From NCBI RefSeq assembly GCF_949987535.1, contig NC_080082.1, forward strand, positions 43,339,874 to 43,403,873: a DNA stretch of 64,000 nt, given 5' to 3'. The notes under the pieces were generated by a model. The model saw only the letters and a program-made list of their open reading frames with translations. It searched no databases and was not told the origin of the DNA. Below, piece after piece: positions 13,006 to 26,154 of the stretch. The stretch comes from Balaenoptera acutorostrata (taxonomy: Eukaryota > Chordata > Mammalia > Artiodactyla > Balaenopteridae). A program made the position numbers and the translations under genes. How positions within the stretch are numbered: the stretch's first letter is position 1; each line of letters starts with the position of its first letter.

Positions 13006-16000
13006 TTTCTTTGCAAGCGGGTTGCATCAGCCTTGCCACATTTTCTCAACTGGCTTTAAAGAAGGGCAGTCAGTTGGCAGACTTCCTTGAGGCCCTGCTT
13101 CCCAGGCTGGAAACTTTGCTTTCATTCCTTAGGTGGCACAATGGCTCAGGACTGCCTTACCCCAAGGATTCAGGGATGTGCAGCCCGATTACTTGAGATC
13201 AGCCCTTCAGGCTCTTTCATGGCTGAAACCAACTGGGAAAAGTGCCGTTCTAAGCAGGGGACCATGGTGTCTTTCCCAAGTCTACACAGATACAGCGCTC
13301 TGAGGGAAACGAGCTTCTAGCATTTGGTAGCAAAATCTGCTATGTGAAGAGAAACATTTCACTGTAAGTGGGTTGCATCAGCCTTGCTACATTTTCTCAA
13401 CTGGCTTTAAAGTAGGGTAGTCATTTGGCAAACTTACTTGAGGCCCTGCTTCCCAGGCTGGAAATTTTGCTTTCATTCCTTAGGTAGCATATTGGCTCAG
13501 GACGGCCTTACCCCAAGGATTCAGGGATGTGCAGCCCGATTACTTGAGATCAGCCCTTCTGGCTCTTTCATGGATGAAACCAACTGGGAAAAGAGTCGTT
13601 CTAAGCTGGGGACCATGGTGTCTTTCCCTAGTCTACACAGAAACAGCACTCTGAGTGAGACGAGCTACTGGCGTTTGGTAGCAAAATCTCCTATTCTGAA
13701 GAGAAACATTTCATTGTAAGCGGGTTGCATCAGCCTTGCCTCATTTTCACAAGTGGCTATAAAGGAGGGCAGTCAGTAGGCCTCACCCTTCAAGTCCACT
13801 CCAATTTCCTAGAGAAAACACTAGGTCACGGTTTGCTTTCCTGTGGCAAGTAAACTTTGCTTTCATTCCTTAGGGGGGCACTTTGGCTCAGAACTGCCCT
13901 ACCCCAAGGATTCAGGAATGTTCATCCCGATTGTTTGAGAGCAGCTTTTCTGGCTCTTTCATGGATGAAACCAACTGGGAAACGAGCCGTCCTAAGCTGG
14001 AGACCATGGTGTCTTTCCCTAGTCTACACAGAAACAGCACTCTGAGTGAAACGAGCTGCTGGCATTTGGTAGCAAATCTCCTATTTTGAAGAGAAACATT
14101 TCGTTGTAAGCGGGTTGTATCAGCCTTGCCACGTTTTCTCAACTGGGTATAAAGGAGGGCAGTCAGTAGTCCTCACCCTTCAAACCTACTCCAATTTCAT
14201 AGAGGAAACACCAAGCCTCGGTATGGTCTCCTGTGGCAAGGAAACTTTGCTTTCATTCCTTAGGTGGCACATTGGCTCAGAACTGCCCTACCCCAAGGAT
14301 TCAGGGATGTGCAGCCCGATTACTTGAGATCAGCCCTTCTGGCTCTTTCATGGCTGAAACCAACTGGGAAAAGAGCCGTTCTAAGCTGGGGACCATGGTG
14401 TCTTTCCCTAGTCTACACAGAAACAGCACTCTGAGGGAGAGTAGCTGCTGGCGTTTGGTAGCACAATCTCCTATCCTGAAGAGAAACATTTCTTTGCAAA
14501 CGGGTTGCATCAGCCTTGCCACATTTTCTCAACTGGCTTTAAAGAAGGGCAGTCACTTGGCAGACTTCCTTGAGTCCCTGCTTCCCAGGCTGGAAACTTT
14601 GCTGTCATTTCTTAGTTAGCACATTGGGTCAGGACGGCCTTACCCCAAGGATTCAGGGATGTGCAGCCCGATTACTTGAGATCAGCCCTTCTGGCTCTTT
14701 CATGGCTGAAACCAACTGGGAAAAGAGCCGTTCTAAGCTGGGGACCATGGTGTCTTACCCTAGTCTACACAGAAACAGCACTCTGAGGGAGAGGAGCTGC
14801 TGGTGTTTGGTAGCACAATCTCCTATTCTGAAGAGAAACATTTCGTTGTAAGCGGGTTACATCAGCCTTGTCACATTTTCTCAACTGGCTTTAAAGAAGG
14901 GCAGTCAGGTGGCAGACTTACTCGAGGCCCTGCTTCCCAGGCTGGAAATTTTACTTTCATTCCTTAGTTAGCACATTGGCTCAGGACGGCCTTACCCCAA
15001 GGATTCAGGGATGTGCAGCCCGATTACTTGAGATCAGCCCTTCCGGCTCTTTCATGGATGAAACCACCTGGGAAAAGAGCCGTTCTTAGCTGGGGACCAT
15101 GGTGTCTTTCCCTAGTCTACACAGAAACAGCACTCTGAGGGAAACGAGATGCTGGCGTTTGGTAGCAAAATCTCCTATTCTGAAGAGAAACATTTCCTTG
15201 TAAGCGGGTTGCCTCAGCCTTGCCTCATTTTCACAAGTGGCTATAAAGGAGGGCAGTCAGTAGGCCTCACCCTTCAAGCCCACTCCAATTTCCTAGAGAA
15301 AACACCAGGCCACGGTGTGCTTTCCTGTGGCAAGTAAACTTTGCTTTCATTCCTTACGGGGCACTTTGGCTCAGAACTGCCCTACCCCAAGGATTCAGGA
15401 ATGTTCATCCCGATTGTTTGAGAACAGCTTTTCTAGCTCTTTCATGGATGAAACCAACTGGGAAAAGAGCCGTTCTAAGCTGGGCACCATGGTGTCTTAC
15501 CCTGGTCTAACAGAAACAGCACTCTGAGGGAGAGGAGCTGCTGGCGTTTGGTAGCAAAATCTCCTATTCTGAAGAGAAACATTTCGTTGTAAGCGGGTTG
15601 CATCAGCCTTGTCACATTTTCTGAACTGGCTTTAAAGAAGGGCAGTCAGTTGGCAGACTTCCTTGAGGCCCTGCCTCCCAGGCTGGAAACTTTGCTTTCA
15701 TTCCATAGTTAGCACATTGGCTCACGACGGCCTTACCACAAGGATTCAGGGATGTGCAGCCCGATTACTTGAGATCAGCCCTTCTGGCTCTTTCATGGAT
15801 GAAACCAACTGGGAAAAGAGCCATTCTAAGCTGGGGACCATGGTGTCTTTCCCTAGTCTACACAGAAAGAGCGCTCTGAGGGAGACGAGCTGCTGAAGTT
15901 TGGTAGCAAAATCTCCTATTCTGAAGAGAAACATTTCGTTGTAAGCGGGTTGCATCAGCCTTGCCTCATTTTCACAAGTGGCTATAAAGGAGGGCAGTCA

Positions 16001-16320
16001 GTAGGCCTCACCCTTCAAGCCCACTCCAAGTTTCTAAAGAAAACACCAGGCCTCGGTGTGCTTTCCTGTGGCAAGTATACTTTGCTTTCATTCCTTAGAG
16101 GGCACTTTGACTCAGAACTGCCCTATCCCAAGGATTCTGCAATGTTCAGCCCGATTGTTTGAGAACAGCTTTTCTGGCTCTTTCATGGATGAAAGCAACT
16201 GGGAAAAGAGCCCTTCTAAGCTGGGGACAATGGTGTCTTTCCCTAGTATACACAGAAACAGAACTCTGAGGGAGAGGAGCTGCTGGCGTTTGGTAGCAAA
16301 GTCTATTCTGAAGAGAAACA
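13006..16320. repeat. HOR unit A4, 3315 bp, 9 monomers
   Basis: Monomers: 13006 S, 13357 S*, 13709 L, 14099 L2, 14489 S, 14841 S, 15193 L, 15582 S, 15934 L. Intact boxes are at 14099, 14841, 15582 and 15934. Compared with the 12-monomer form, the long monomer at 13709 joins straight to L2, skipping four monomers, and one S monomer with box TTTCTTTGCAAACGGGT (14489) is added. Confidence 0.84.
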
Positions 16321-18894
16321 TTTCTTTGCAAGCGGGTTGCATCAGCCTTGCCACATTTTCTCAACTGGCTTTAAAGAAGGGCAGTCAGTTGGCAGACTTC
16401 CTTGAGGCCCTGCTTCCCAGGCTGGAAACTTTGCTTTCATTCCTTAGGTGGCACAATGGCTCAGGACTGCCTTACCCCAAGGATTCAGGGATGTGCAGCC
16501 CGATTACTTGAGATCAGCCCTTCAGGCTCTTTCATGGCTGAAACCAACTGGGAAAAGTGCCGTTCTAAGCAGGGGACCATGGTGTCTTTCCCAAGTCTAC
16601 ACAGATACAGCGCTCTGAGGGAAACGAGCTTCTAGCATTTGGTAGCAAAATCTGCTATGTGAAGAGAAACATTTCACTGTAAGTGGGTTGCATCAGCCTT
16701 GCTACATTTTCTCAACTGGCTTTAAAGTAGGGTAGTCATTTGGCAAACTTACTTGAGGCCCTGCTTCCCAGGCTGGAAATTTTGCTTTCATTCCTTAGGT
16801 AGCATATTGGCTCAGGACGGCCTTACCCCAAGGATTCAGGGATGTGCAGCCCGATTACTTGAGATCAGCCCTTCTGGCTCTTTCATGGATGAAACCAACT
16901 GGGAAAAGAGTCGTTCTAAGCTGGGGACCATGGTGTCTTTCCCTAGTCTACACAGAAACAGCACTCTGAGTGAGACGAGCTACTGGCGTTTGGTAGCAAA
17001 ATCTCCTATTCTGAAGAGAAACATTTCATTGTAAGCGGGTTGCATCAGCCTTGCCTCATTTTCACAAGTGGCTATAAAGGAGGGCAGTCAGTAGGCCTCA
17101 CCCTTCAAGTCCACTCCAATTTCCTAGAGAAAACACTAGGTCACGGTTTGCTTTCCTGTGGCAAGTAAACTTTGCTTTCATTCCTTAGGGGGGCACTTTG
17201 GCTCAGAACTGCCCTACCCCAAGGATTCAGGAATGTTCATCCCGATTGTTTGAGAGCAGCTTTTCTGGCTCTTTCATGGATGAAACCAACTGGGAAACGA
17301 GCCGTCCTAAGCTGGAGACCATGGTGTCTTTCCCTAGTCTACACAGAAACAGCACTCTGAGTGAAACGAGCTGCTGGCATTTGGTAGCAAATCTCCTATT
17401 TTGAAGAGAAACATTTCGTTGTAAGCGGGTTGTATCAGCCTTGCCACGTTTTCTCAACTGGGTATAAAGGAGGGCAGTCAGTAGTCCTCACCCTTCAAAC
17501 CTACTCCAATTTCATAGAGGAAACACCAAGCCTCGGTATGGTCTCCTGTGGCAAGGAAACTTTGCTTTCATTCCTTAGGTGGCACATTGGCTCAGAACTG
17601 CCCTACCCCAAGGATTCAGGGATGTGCAGCCCGATTACTTGAGATCAGCCCTTCTGGCTCTTTCATGGCTGAAACCAACTGGGAAAAGAGCCGTTCTAAG
17701 CTGGGGACCATGGTGTCTTTCCCTAGTCTACACAGAAACAGCACTCTGAGGGAGAGTAGCTGCTGGCGTTTGGTAGCACAATCTCCTATCCTGAAGAGAA
17801 ACATTTCTTTGCAAACGGGTTGCATCAGCCTTGCCACATTTTCTCAACTGGCTTTAAAGAAGGGCAGTCACTTGGCAGACTTCCTTGAGTCCCTGCTTCC
17901 CAGGCTGGAAACTTTGCTGTCATTTCTTAGTTAGCACATTGGGTCAGGACGGCCTTACCCCAAGGATTCAGGGATGTGCAGCCCGATTACTTGAGATCAG
18001 CCCTTCTGGCTCTTTCATGGCTGAAACCAACTGGGAAAAGAGCCGTTCTAAGCTGGGGACCATGGTGTCTTACCCTAGTCTACACAGAAACAGCACTCTG
18101 AGGGAGAGGAGCTGCTGGTGTTTGGTAGCACAATCTCCTATTCTGAAGAGAAACATTTCGTTGTAAGCGGGTTACATCAGCCTTGTCACATTTTCTCAAC
18201 TGGCTTTAAAGAAGGGCAGTCAGGTGGCAGACTTACTCGAGGCCCTGCTTCCCAGGCTGGAAATTTTACTTTCATTCCTTAGTTAGCATATTGGCTCAGG
18301 ACGGCCTTACCCCAAGGATTCAGGGATGTGCAGCCCGATTACTTGAGATCAGCCCTTCCGGCTCTTTCATGGATGAAACCACCTGGGAAAAGAGCCGTTC
18401 TTAGCTGGGGACCATGGTGTCTTTCCCTAGTCTACACAGAAACAGCACTCTGAGGGAAACGAGATGCTGGCGTTTGGTAGCAAAATCTCCTATTCTGAAG
18501 AGAAACATTTCCTTGTAAGCGGGTTGCCTCAGCCTTGCCTCATTTTCACAAGTGGCTATAAAGGAGGGCAGTCAGTAGGCCTCACCCTTCAAGCCCACTC
18601 CAATTTCCTAGAGAAAACACCAGGCCACGGTGTGCTTTCCTGTGGCAAGTAAACTTTGCTTTCATTCCTTACGGGGCACTTTGGCTCAGAACTGCCCTAC
18701 CCCAAGGATTCAGGAATGTTCATCCCGATTGTTTGAGAACAGCTTTTCTGGCTCTTTCATGGATGAAACCAACTGGGAAAAGAGCCCTTCTAAGCTGGGG
18801 ACAATGGTGTCTTTCCCTAGTATACACAGAAACAGAACTCTGAGGGAGAGGAGCTGCTGGCGTTTGGTAGCAAAGTCTATTCTGAAGAGAAACA
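16321..18894. repeat. HOR unit A5, 2574 bp, 7 monomers
   Basis: Monomers: 16321 S, 16672 S*, 17024 L, 17414 L2, 17804 S, 18156 S, 18508 L. Intact boxes are at 17414 and 18156. It matches the 9-monomer unit at offset 3315 for its first seven monomers, then loses an S-L pair. The final long monomer is a hybrid whose exchange point lies near 18722-18749. Confidence 0.84.
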
Positions 18895-21080
18895 TTTCTT
18901 TGCAAGCGGGTTGCATCAGCCTTGCCACATTTTCTCAACTGGCTTTAAAGAAGGGCAGTCAGTTGGCAGACTTCCTTGAGGCCCTGCTTCCCAGGCTGGA
19001 AACTTTGCTTTCATTCCTTAGGTGGCACAATGGCTCAGGACTGCCTTACCCCAAGGATTCAGGGATGTGCAGCCCGATTACTTGAGATCAGCCCTTCAGG
19101 CTCTTTCATGGCTGAAACCAACTGGGAAAAGTGCCGTTCTAAGCAGGGGACCATGGTGTCTTTCCCAAGTCTACACAGATACAGCGCTCTGAGGGAAACG
19201 AGCTTCTAGCATTTGGTAGCAAAATCTGCTATGTGAAGAGAAACATTTCACTGTAAGTGGGTTGCATCAGCCTTGCTACATTTTCTCAACTGGCTTTAAA
19301 GTAGGGTAGTCATTTGGCAAACTTACTTGAGGCCCTGCTTCCCAGGCTGGAAATTTTGCTTTCATTCCTTAGGTAGCATATTGGCTCAGGACGGCCTTAC
19401 CCCAAGGATTCAGGGATGTGCAGCCCGATTACTTGAGATCAGCCCTTCTGGCTCTTTCATGGATGAAACCAACTGGGAAAAGAGTCGTTCTAAGCTGGGG
19501 ACCATGGTGTCTTTCCCTAGTCTACACAGAAACAGCACTCTGAGTGAGACGAGCTACTGGCGTTTGGTAGCAAAATCTCCTATTCTGAAGAGAAACATTT
19601 CATTGTAAGCGGGTTGCATCAGCCTTGCCTCATTTTCACAAGTGGCTATAAAGGAGGGCAGTCAGTAGGCCTCACCCTTCAAGTCCACTCCAATTTCCTA
19701 GAGAAAACACTAGGTCACGGTTTGCTTTCCTGTGGCAAGTAAACTTTGCTTTCATTCCTTAGGGGGGCACTTTGGCTCAGAACTGCCCTACCCCAAGGAT
19801 TCAGGAATGTTCATCCCGATTGTTTGAGAGCAGCTTTTCTGGCTCTTTCATGGATGAAACCAACTGGGAAACGAGCCGTCCTAAGCTGGAGACCATGGTG
19901 TCTTTCCCTAGTCTACACAGAAACAGCACTCTGAGTGAAACGAGCTGCTGGCATTTGGTAGCAAATCTCCTATTTTGAAGAGAAACATTTCGTTGTAAGC
20001 GGGTTGTATCAGCCTTGCCACGTTTTCTCAACTGGGTATAAAGGAGGGCAGTCAGTAGTCCTCACCCTTCAAACCTACTCCAATTTCATAGAGGAAACAC
20101 CAAGCCTCGGTATGGTCTCCTGTGGCAAGGAAACTTTGCTTTCATTCCTTAGGTGGCACATTGGCTCAGAACTGCCCTACCCCAAGGATTCAGGGATGTG
20201 CAGCCCGATTACTTGAGATCAGCCCTTCTGGCTCTTTCATGGCTGAAACCAACTGGGAAAAGAGCCGTTCTAAGCTGGGGACCATGGTGTCTTTCCCTAG
20301 TCTACACAGAAACAGCACTCTGAGGGAGAGTAGCTGCTGGCGTTTGGTAGCACAATCTCCTATCCTGAAGAGAAACATTTCTTTGCAAACGGATTGCATC
20401 AGCCTTGCCACATTTTCTCAACTGGCTTTAAAGAAGGGCAGTCACTTGGCAGACTTCCTTGAGTCCCTGCTTCCCAGGCTGGAAACTTTGCTGTCATTTC
20501 TTAGTTAGCACATTGGGTCAGGACGGCCTTACCCCAAGGATTCAGGGATGTGCAGCCCGATTACTTGAGATCAGCCCTTCTGGCTCTTTCATGGCTGAAA
20601 CCAACTGGGAAAAGAGCCGTTCTAAGCTGGGGACCATGGTGTCTTACCCTAGTCTACACAGAAACAGCACTCTGAGGGAGAGGAGCTGCTGGTGTTTGGT
20701 AGCACAATCTCCTATTCTGAAGAGAAACATTTCGTTGTAAGCGGGTTGCATCAGCCTTGTCACATTTTCTCAACTGGCTTTAACGAAGGGCAGTCAGGTG
20801 GCAGACTTACTTGAGGCCCTGCTTCCCAGGCTGGAAATTTTCCTTTCATTCCTTAGTTAGCACATTGGCTCAGGACGGCCTTACCCAAGGATTCAGGGAT
20901 GTGCAGCCCGATTACTTGAGATCAGCCCTTCCGGCTCTTTCATGGATGAAACCACCTGGGAAAAGAGCCGTTCTTAGCTGGGGACCATGGTGTCTTTCCC
21001 TAGTCTACACAGAAACAGCACTCTGAGGGAAACGAGATGCTGGCGTTTGGTAGCAAAATCTCCTATTCTGAAGAGAAACA
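18895..21080. repeat. HOR unit A6, 2186 bp, 6 monomers
   Basis: Monomers: 18895 S, 19246 S*, 19598 L, 19988 L2, 20378 S, 20730 S. Intact boxes are at 19988 and 20730. The box at 20378 also loses its last G (ACGGAT). The monomer from 20730 carries a one-base deletion (TTACCCAAGG near 20881) and TTAACG for TTAAAG. Both changes recur in the monomer at 23265. Confidence 0.82.
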
Positions 21081-23615
21081 TTTCCTTGTAAGCGGGTTGC
21101 CTCAGCCTTGCCTCATTTTCACAAGTGGCTATAAAGGAGGGCAGTCAGTAGGCCTCACCCTTCAAGCCCACTCCAATTTCCTAGAGAAAACACCAGGCCA
21201 CGGTGTGCTTTCCTGTGGCAAGTAAACTTTGCTTTCATTCCTTACGGGGCACTTTGGCTCAGAACTGCCCTACCCCAAGGATTCAGGAATGTTCATCCCG
21301 ATTGTTTGAGAACAGCTTTTCTAGCTCTTTCATGGATGAAACCAACTGGGAAAAGAGCCGTTCTAAGCTGGGCACCATGGTGTCTTACCCTGGTCTAACA
21401 GAAACAGCACTCTGAGGGAGACGAGCTGCTGGCGTTTGGTAGCAAAATCTCCTATTCTGAAGAGAAACATTTCGTTGTAAGCGGGTTGCATCAGCCTTGT
21501 CACATTTTCTGAACTGGCTTTAAAGAAGGGCAGTCAGTTGGCAGACTTCCTTGAGTCCCTGCGTCCCAGGCTGGAAACTTTGCTTTCATTCCTTAGTTAG
21601 CACATTGGCTCAGGACGGCCTTACCCCAAGGATTCAGGGATGTGCAGCCCGATTATTTGAGATCAGCCCTTCTGGCTCTTTCATGGATGAAACCAACTGG
21701 GAAAAGAGCCGTTCTAAGCTGGGGACCATGGTGTCTTTCCCTAGTCTACACATAAACAGCACTCTGAGGGGGAGGAGCTGCTGTCGTTTGGTAGCAAAAT
21801 CTCCTATTCTGAAGAGAAACATTTCTTTGCAAGCGGGTTGCATCAGCCTTGCCACATTTTCTCAACTGGCTTTAAAGGAGGGCAGTCAATTGGCAAACTT
21901 CCTTGAGGCCCTGCTTCCCAGGCTGGAAACTTTGCTTTCATTCCATAGTTAGCACATTGGCTCAGGACGGCCTTACCACAAGGATTCAGGGATGTGCAGC
22001 CCGATTACTTGAGATCAGCCCTTCTGGCTCTTTCATGGATGAAACCAACTGGGAATAGAGCCGTTCTAAGCTGGGGACCATGGTGTCAACCTAGTCTACC
22101 CAGAAACAGCACTCTGAGTGAAACGAGATGCTGGCACATGGTAGCAAAATCGCCTCTTCTGAAGAGAAACATTTCGTTGTAAGCGGGTTGCCTCAGCCTT
22201 GCCTCATTTTCACAAGTGGCTATAAAGGAGGGCAGTCAGTAGGCCTCACCCTTCAAGCCTACTCCAATTTCCTAGAGAAAACACCAGGCCTTGGTGTGCT
22301 TTCCTGTGGCAAGTAAACTTTGCTTTCATTCCTTAGGGGGCACTTTGGCTCAGAACTGGCCTATCCCAAGGATTCAGGAATGTTCAGCCCGATTGTTTGA
22401 GAACAGCTTTTCTGGCTCTTTCATGGATGAAACCAACTGGGAAAAGAGCCGTTCTAAGCTGGGGACCATGGTGTCTTTCCCTAGTCTACACAGAAACAGC
22501 ACTCTGAGGGAGAGGAGCTGCTGGCGTTTGGTAGCAAAATCTCCTATTCTGAAGAGAAACATTTCTTTGAAAGCGGGTTGTATCAGCCTTGCCACATTTT
22601 CTCAACTGGTTTAAAGGAGGGCAGTCAATTGGCAAACTTCCTTGAGGCCCTGCTTCCCAGGCTAGAAACTTTGCTTTCATTCCTTAGTTGGCACATTGGC
22701 TCAGGACTGCATTACCCCAAAGATTCAGGGATGTGCAGCCCGATTACTTGAGATCAGCCCTTCTGGCTCTTTCATGGATGAAACCAACTGGGAAAAGAGC
22801 CGTTCTAAGCTGGGGACCATGGTGTCTTACCCTAGTCTACACAGAAACAGCACTCTGAGGGAGAGGAGCTGCTGGCGTTTGGTAGCACAATCTCCTATCC
22901 TGAAGAGAAACATTTCGTTGTAAGTGGGATGCATCAGCCTTGCCACATTTTCTCAACTGGCTTTAAAGAAGGGCAGTCTGTTGGCAGACTTCCTTGAGGC
23001 CCTGCTTCCCAGGCTGGAAACTTTGCTTTCATTCCTTCGTTACCACATTGGCTCAGGACGGCCTTACCCCAAGGATTCAGGGATGTGCAGCCCGATTACT
23101 TGAGATCAGCCCTTCTGGCTCTTTCATGGCTGAAACCAACTGGGAAAAGAGCCGTTCTAAGCTGGGGACCATGGTGTCTTACCCTAGTCTACACAGAAAC
23201 AGCACTCTGAGGGAGAGGAGCTGCTGGTGTTTGGTAGCACAATCTCCTATTCTGAAGAGAAACATTTCGTTGTAAGCGGGTTGCATCAGCCTTGTCACAT
23301 TTTCTCAACTGGCTTTAACGAAAGGCAGTCAGGTGGCAGACTTACTTGAGGCCCTGCTTCCCAGGCTGGAAATTTTCCTTTCATTCCTTAGTTAGCACAT
23401 TGGCTCAGGACGGCCTTACCCAAGGATTCAGGGATGTGCAGCCCGATTACTTGAGATCAGCCCTTCCGGCTCTTTCATGGATGAAACCACCTGGGAAAAG
23501 AGCCGTTCTTAGCTGGGGACCATGGTGTCTTTCCCTAGTCTACACAGAAACAGCACTCTGAGTGAAACGAGATGCTGGCGTTTGGTAGCAAAATCTCCTA
23601 TTCTGAAGAGAAACA
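21081..23615. repeat. HOR unit B1, 2535 bp, 7 monomers
   Basis: Monomers: 21081 L, 21470 S, 21822 S, 22172 L, 22562 S, 22913 S, 23265 S. Intact boxes are at 21470, 22172 and 23265. It is one of the less regular units: the monomer from 21822 is 350 bp and has an altered GTGTCAACCTAGTC stretch near 22084, and the boxes at 22562 (TTTCTTTGAAAGCGGGT) and 22913 (TTTCGTTGTAAGTGGGA) are private variants. Confidence 0.78.
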
Positions 23616-26154
23616 TTTCCTTGTAAGCGGGTTGCCTCAGCCTTGCCTCATTTTCACAAGTGGCTATAAAGGAGGGCAGTCAGTAGGCCTCACCCTTCAA
23701 GCCCACTCCAATTTCCTAGAGAAAACACCAGGCCACGGTGTGCTTTCCTGTGGCAAGTAAACTTTGCTTTCATTCCTTACGAGGCACTTTGGCTCAGAAC
23801 TGCCCTACCCCAAGGATTCAGGAATGTTCAGCCCGATTGTTTGAGAACAGCTTTTCTAGCTCTTTCATGGATGAAACCAACTGGGAAAAGAGCCGTTCGA
23901 ATCTAGGCACCATGGTGTCTTACCCTAGTCTAACAGAAACAGCACTCTGAGGGAGACGAGCTGCTGGGGTTTGGTAGCAAAATCTCCTATTCTGAAGAGA
24001 AACATTTCGTTGTAAGCGGGTTGCATCAGCCTTGTCACATTTTCTGAACTGGCTTTAAAGAAGGCCAGTCAGTTGGCAGACTTCCTTGAGTCCCTGCGTC
24101 CCAGGCTGGAAACTTTGCTTTCATTCCTCAGTTAGCACACTGGCTCAGGACGGCCTTACCCCAAGGATTCAGGGATGTGCAGCCCGATTACTTGAGATCA
24201 GCCCTTCTGGCTCTTTCATGGATGAAACCAACTGGGAAAAGAGCCGTTCTAAGCTGGGGACCATGGTGTCTTTCCCTAGTCTACACAGAAACAGCACTCT
24301 GAGGGAGAGGAGCTGCTGGCGTTTGGTAGCAAAATCTCCTACTCTGAAGAGAAACATTTCTTTGCAAGCGGGTTGCATCAGCCTTGCCACATTTTCTCAA
24401 CTGGCTTTAAAGGAGGGCAGTCAATTGGCAAACTTCTTTGAGGCCCTGCTTCCCAGGCTGTAAAATTTGCTTTCATTCTTTAGTTGGCACATTGGCTCAG
24501 GACTGCCTTACCCCAAAGATTCAGGGATGTGCAGCCCTATTAGTTGAGATCAGCCCTTCTGGCTCTTTCATGGATGAAACCAACTGGGAAAAGAGCCGTT
24601 CTTAGCTGGGGACCATGGTGTCTTTCCCTAGTCTACACAGAAACAGCACTCTGAGTGAAACGAGATGCTGGCGTTTGGTAGCAAAATCTCCTATTCTGAA
24701 GAGAAACGTTTCGTTGTAAGCGGGTTGCCTCAGCCTTGCCTCATTTTCACAAGTGGCTATAAAGGAGGGCAGTCAGTAGGCCTCACCCTTCAAGCCCACT
24801 CCAATTTCCTAGAGAAAACACCAGGCCACGGTGTGCTTTCCTGTGGCAAGTAAACTTTGCTTTCATTCCTTAGAGGGCACTTTGGCTCAGAACTGCCCTA
24901 TCCCAAGGATTCTGGAATGTTCAGCCCGATTGTTTGAGAACAGCTTTTCTGGCTCTTTCATGGATGAAACCAACTGGGAAAAGAGCTGTTCTAACCTGGG
25001 GACCATGGTGTCTTTCCCTAGTCTACACAGAAACAGTACTCTGAGGGAGACGAGCTGCTGGCGTTTGGTAGCAAAATCTCCTATTCTGAAGAGAAACATT
25101 TCGTTGTAAGCGGGTTGCATCAGCCTTGTCACATTTTCTGAACTGGCTTTAAAGAAGGGCAGTCAGTTGGCAGACTTCCTTGAGTCCCTGCGTCCCAGGC
25201 TGGAAACTTTGCTTTCATTCCTTAGTTAGCACATTGGCTCAGGACGGCCTTACCCCAAGGATTCAGGGATGTGCAGCCCGATTATTTGAGATCAGCCCTT
25301 CTGGCTCTTTCATGGATGAAACCAACTGGGAAAAGAGCCGTTCTAAGCTGGGGACCATGGTGTCTTTCCCTAGTCTACACAGAAACAGCACTCTGAGGGA
25401 GAGGAGCTGCTGGCGTTTGGTAGCAAAATCTCCTATTCTGAAGAGAAACATTTCTTTGCAAGCGGGTTGCATCAGCCTTGCCACATTTTCTCAACTGGCT
25501 TTAAAGGAGGGCAGTCAATTGGCAAACTTCCTTGAGGCCCTGCTTCCCAGGCTGTAAAATTTGCTTTCATTCCTTAGTTGGCACATTGGCTCAGGACTGC
25601 CTTACCCCAAGGATTCAGGGATGTGCAGCCCGATTACTTGAGATCAGCCCTTCTGGCTCTTTCATGGCTGAAACCAACTGGGAAAAGAGCCGTTCTAAGC
25701 TGGGGACCATGGTGTCTTACCCTAGTCTACACAGAAACAGCACTCTGAGGGAGAGGAGCTGCTGGTGTTTGGTAGCACAATCTCCTATTCTGAAGAGAAA
25801 TATTTCGTTGTAAGCGGGTTACATCAGCCTTGTCACATTTTCTCAACTGGCTTTAAAGAAGGGCAGTCAGGTTGCAGACTTACTCGAGGCCCTGCTTCCC
25901 AGGCTGGAAATTTTACTTTCATTCCTTAGTTAGCACATTGGCTCAGGACGGCCTTACCCCAAGGATTCAGGGATGTGCAGCCCGATTACTTGAGATCAGC
26001 CCTTCCGGCTCTTTCATGGATGAAACCACCTGGGAAAAGAGCCGTTCTTAGCTGGGGACCATGGTGTCTTTCCCTAGTCTACACAGAAACAGCACTCTGA
26101 GGGAAACGAGATGCTGGCGTTTGGTAGCAAAATCTCCTATTCTGAAGAGAAACA
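23616..26154. repeat. HOR unit B2, 2539 bp, 7 monomers
   Basis: Monomers: 23616 L, 24005 S, 24357 S, 24709 L, 25099 S, 25451 S, 25803 S. Intact boxes are at 24005, 24709, 25099 and 25803. The box at 24709 is the first in the window preceded by AAACG instead of AAACA, a marker that then recurs through block B. Confidence 0.78.
24709..24725 (+). other. CENP-B box, intact, with AAACG flank
   Basis: An intact box whose left flank is AAACG instead of AAACA, so a third CpG sits two bases before it. The same form occurs in block B long monomers at 28341, 31621, 33807, 35994, 36736, 39274, 41461, 42203, 44390, 45132, 47319 and 48061. It is a useful lineage marker. Confidence 0.85.

Larger units (their letters stand above)
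1..21080. repeat. Block A: HORs containing S* and L2 monomers
   Basis: Holds 57 monomers, 22 of them with an intact CENP-B box. The block is defined by two monomer types missing from block B: S* (AATCTGCTATGTGAAG before the box, both box CpGs usually lost) and L2 (ACGTTTTCTCAACTGGGTATAAAGG after the box). Unit length falls left to right from 12 and 10 monomers to 9, 7 and 6, apparently by internal deletion through unequal exchange. The right limit is set where S* and L2 stop appearing; the long monomer beginning at 21081 is common to both blocks, so the border is soft. Confidence 0.75.

Noticed and set aside
22172..22578. Possible isolated L2 monomer in block B
   Set aside because: The TATCAGCC at about 22580 resembles L2, but the following sequence and the 351-bp length are those of an ordinary S monomer.
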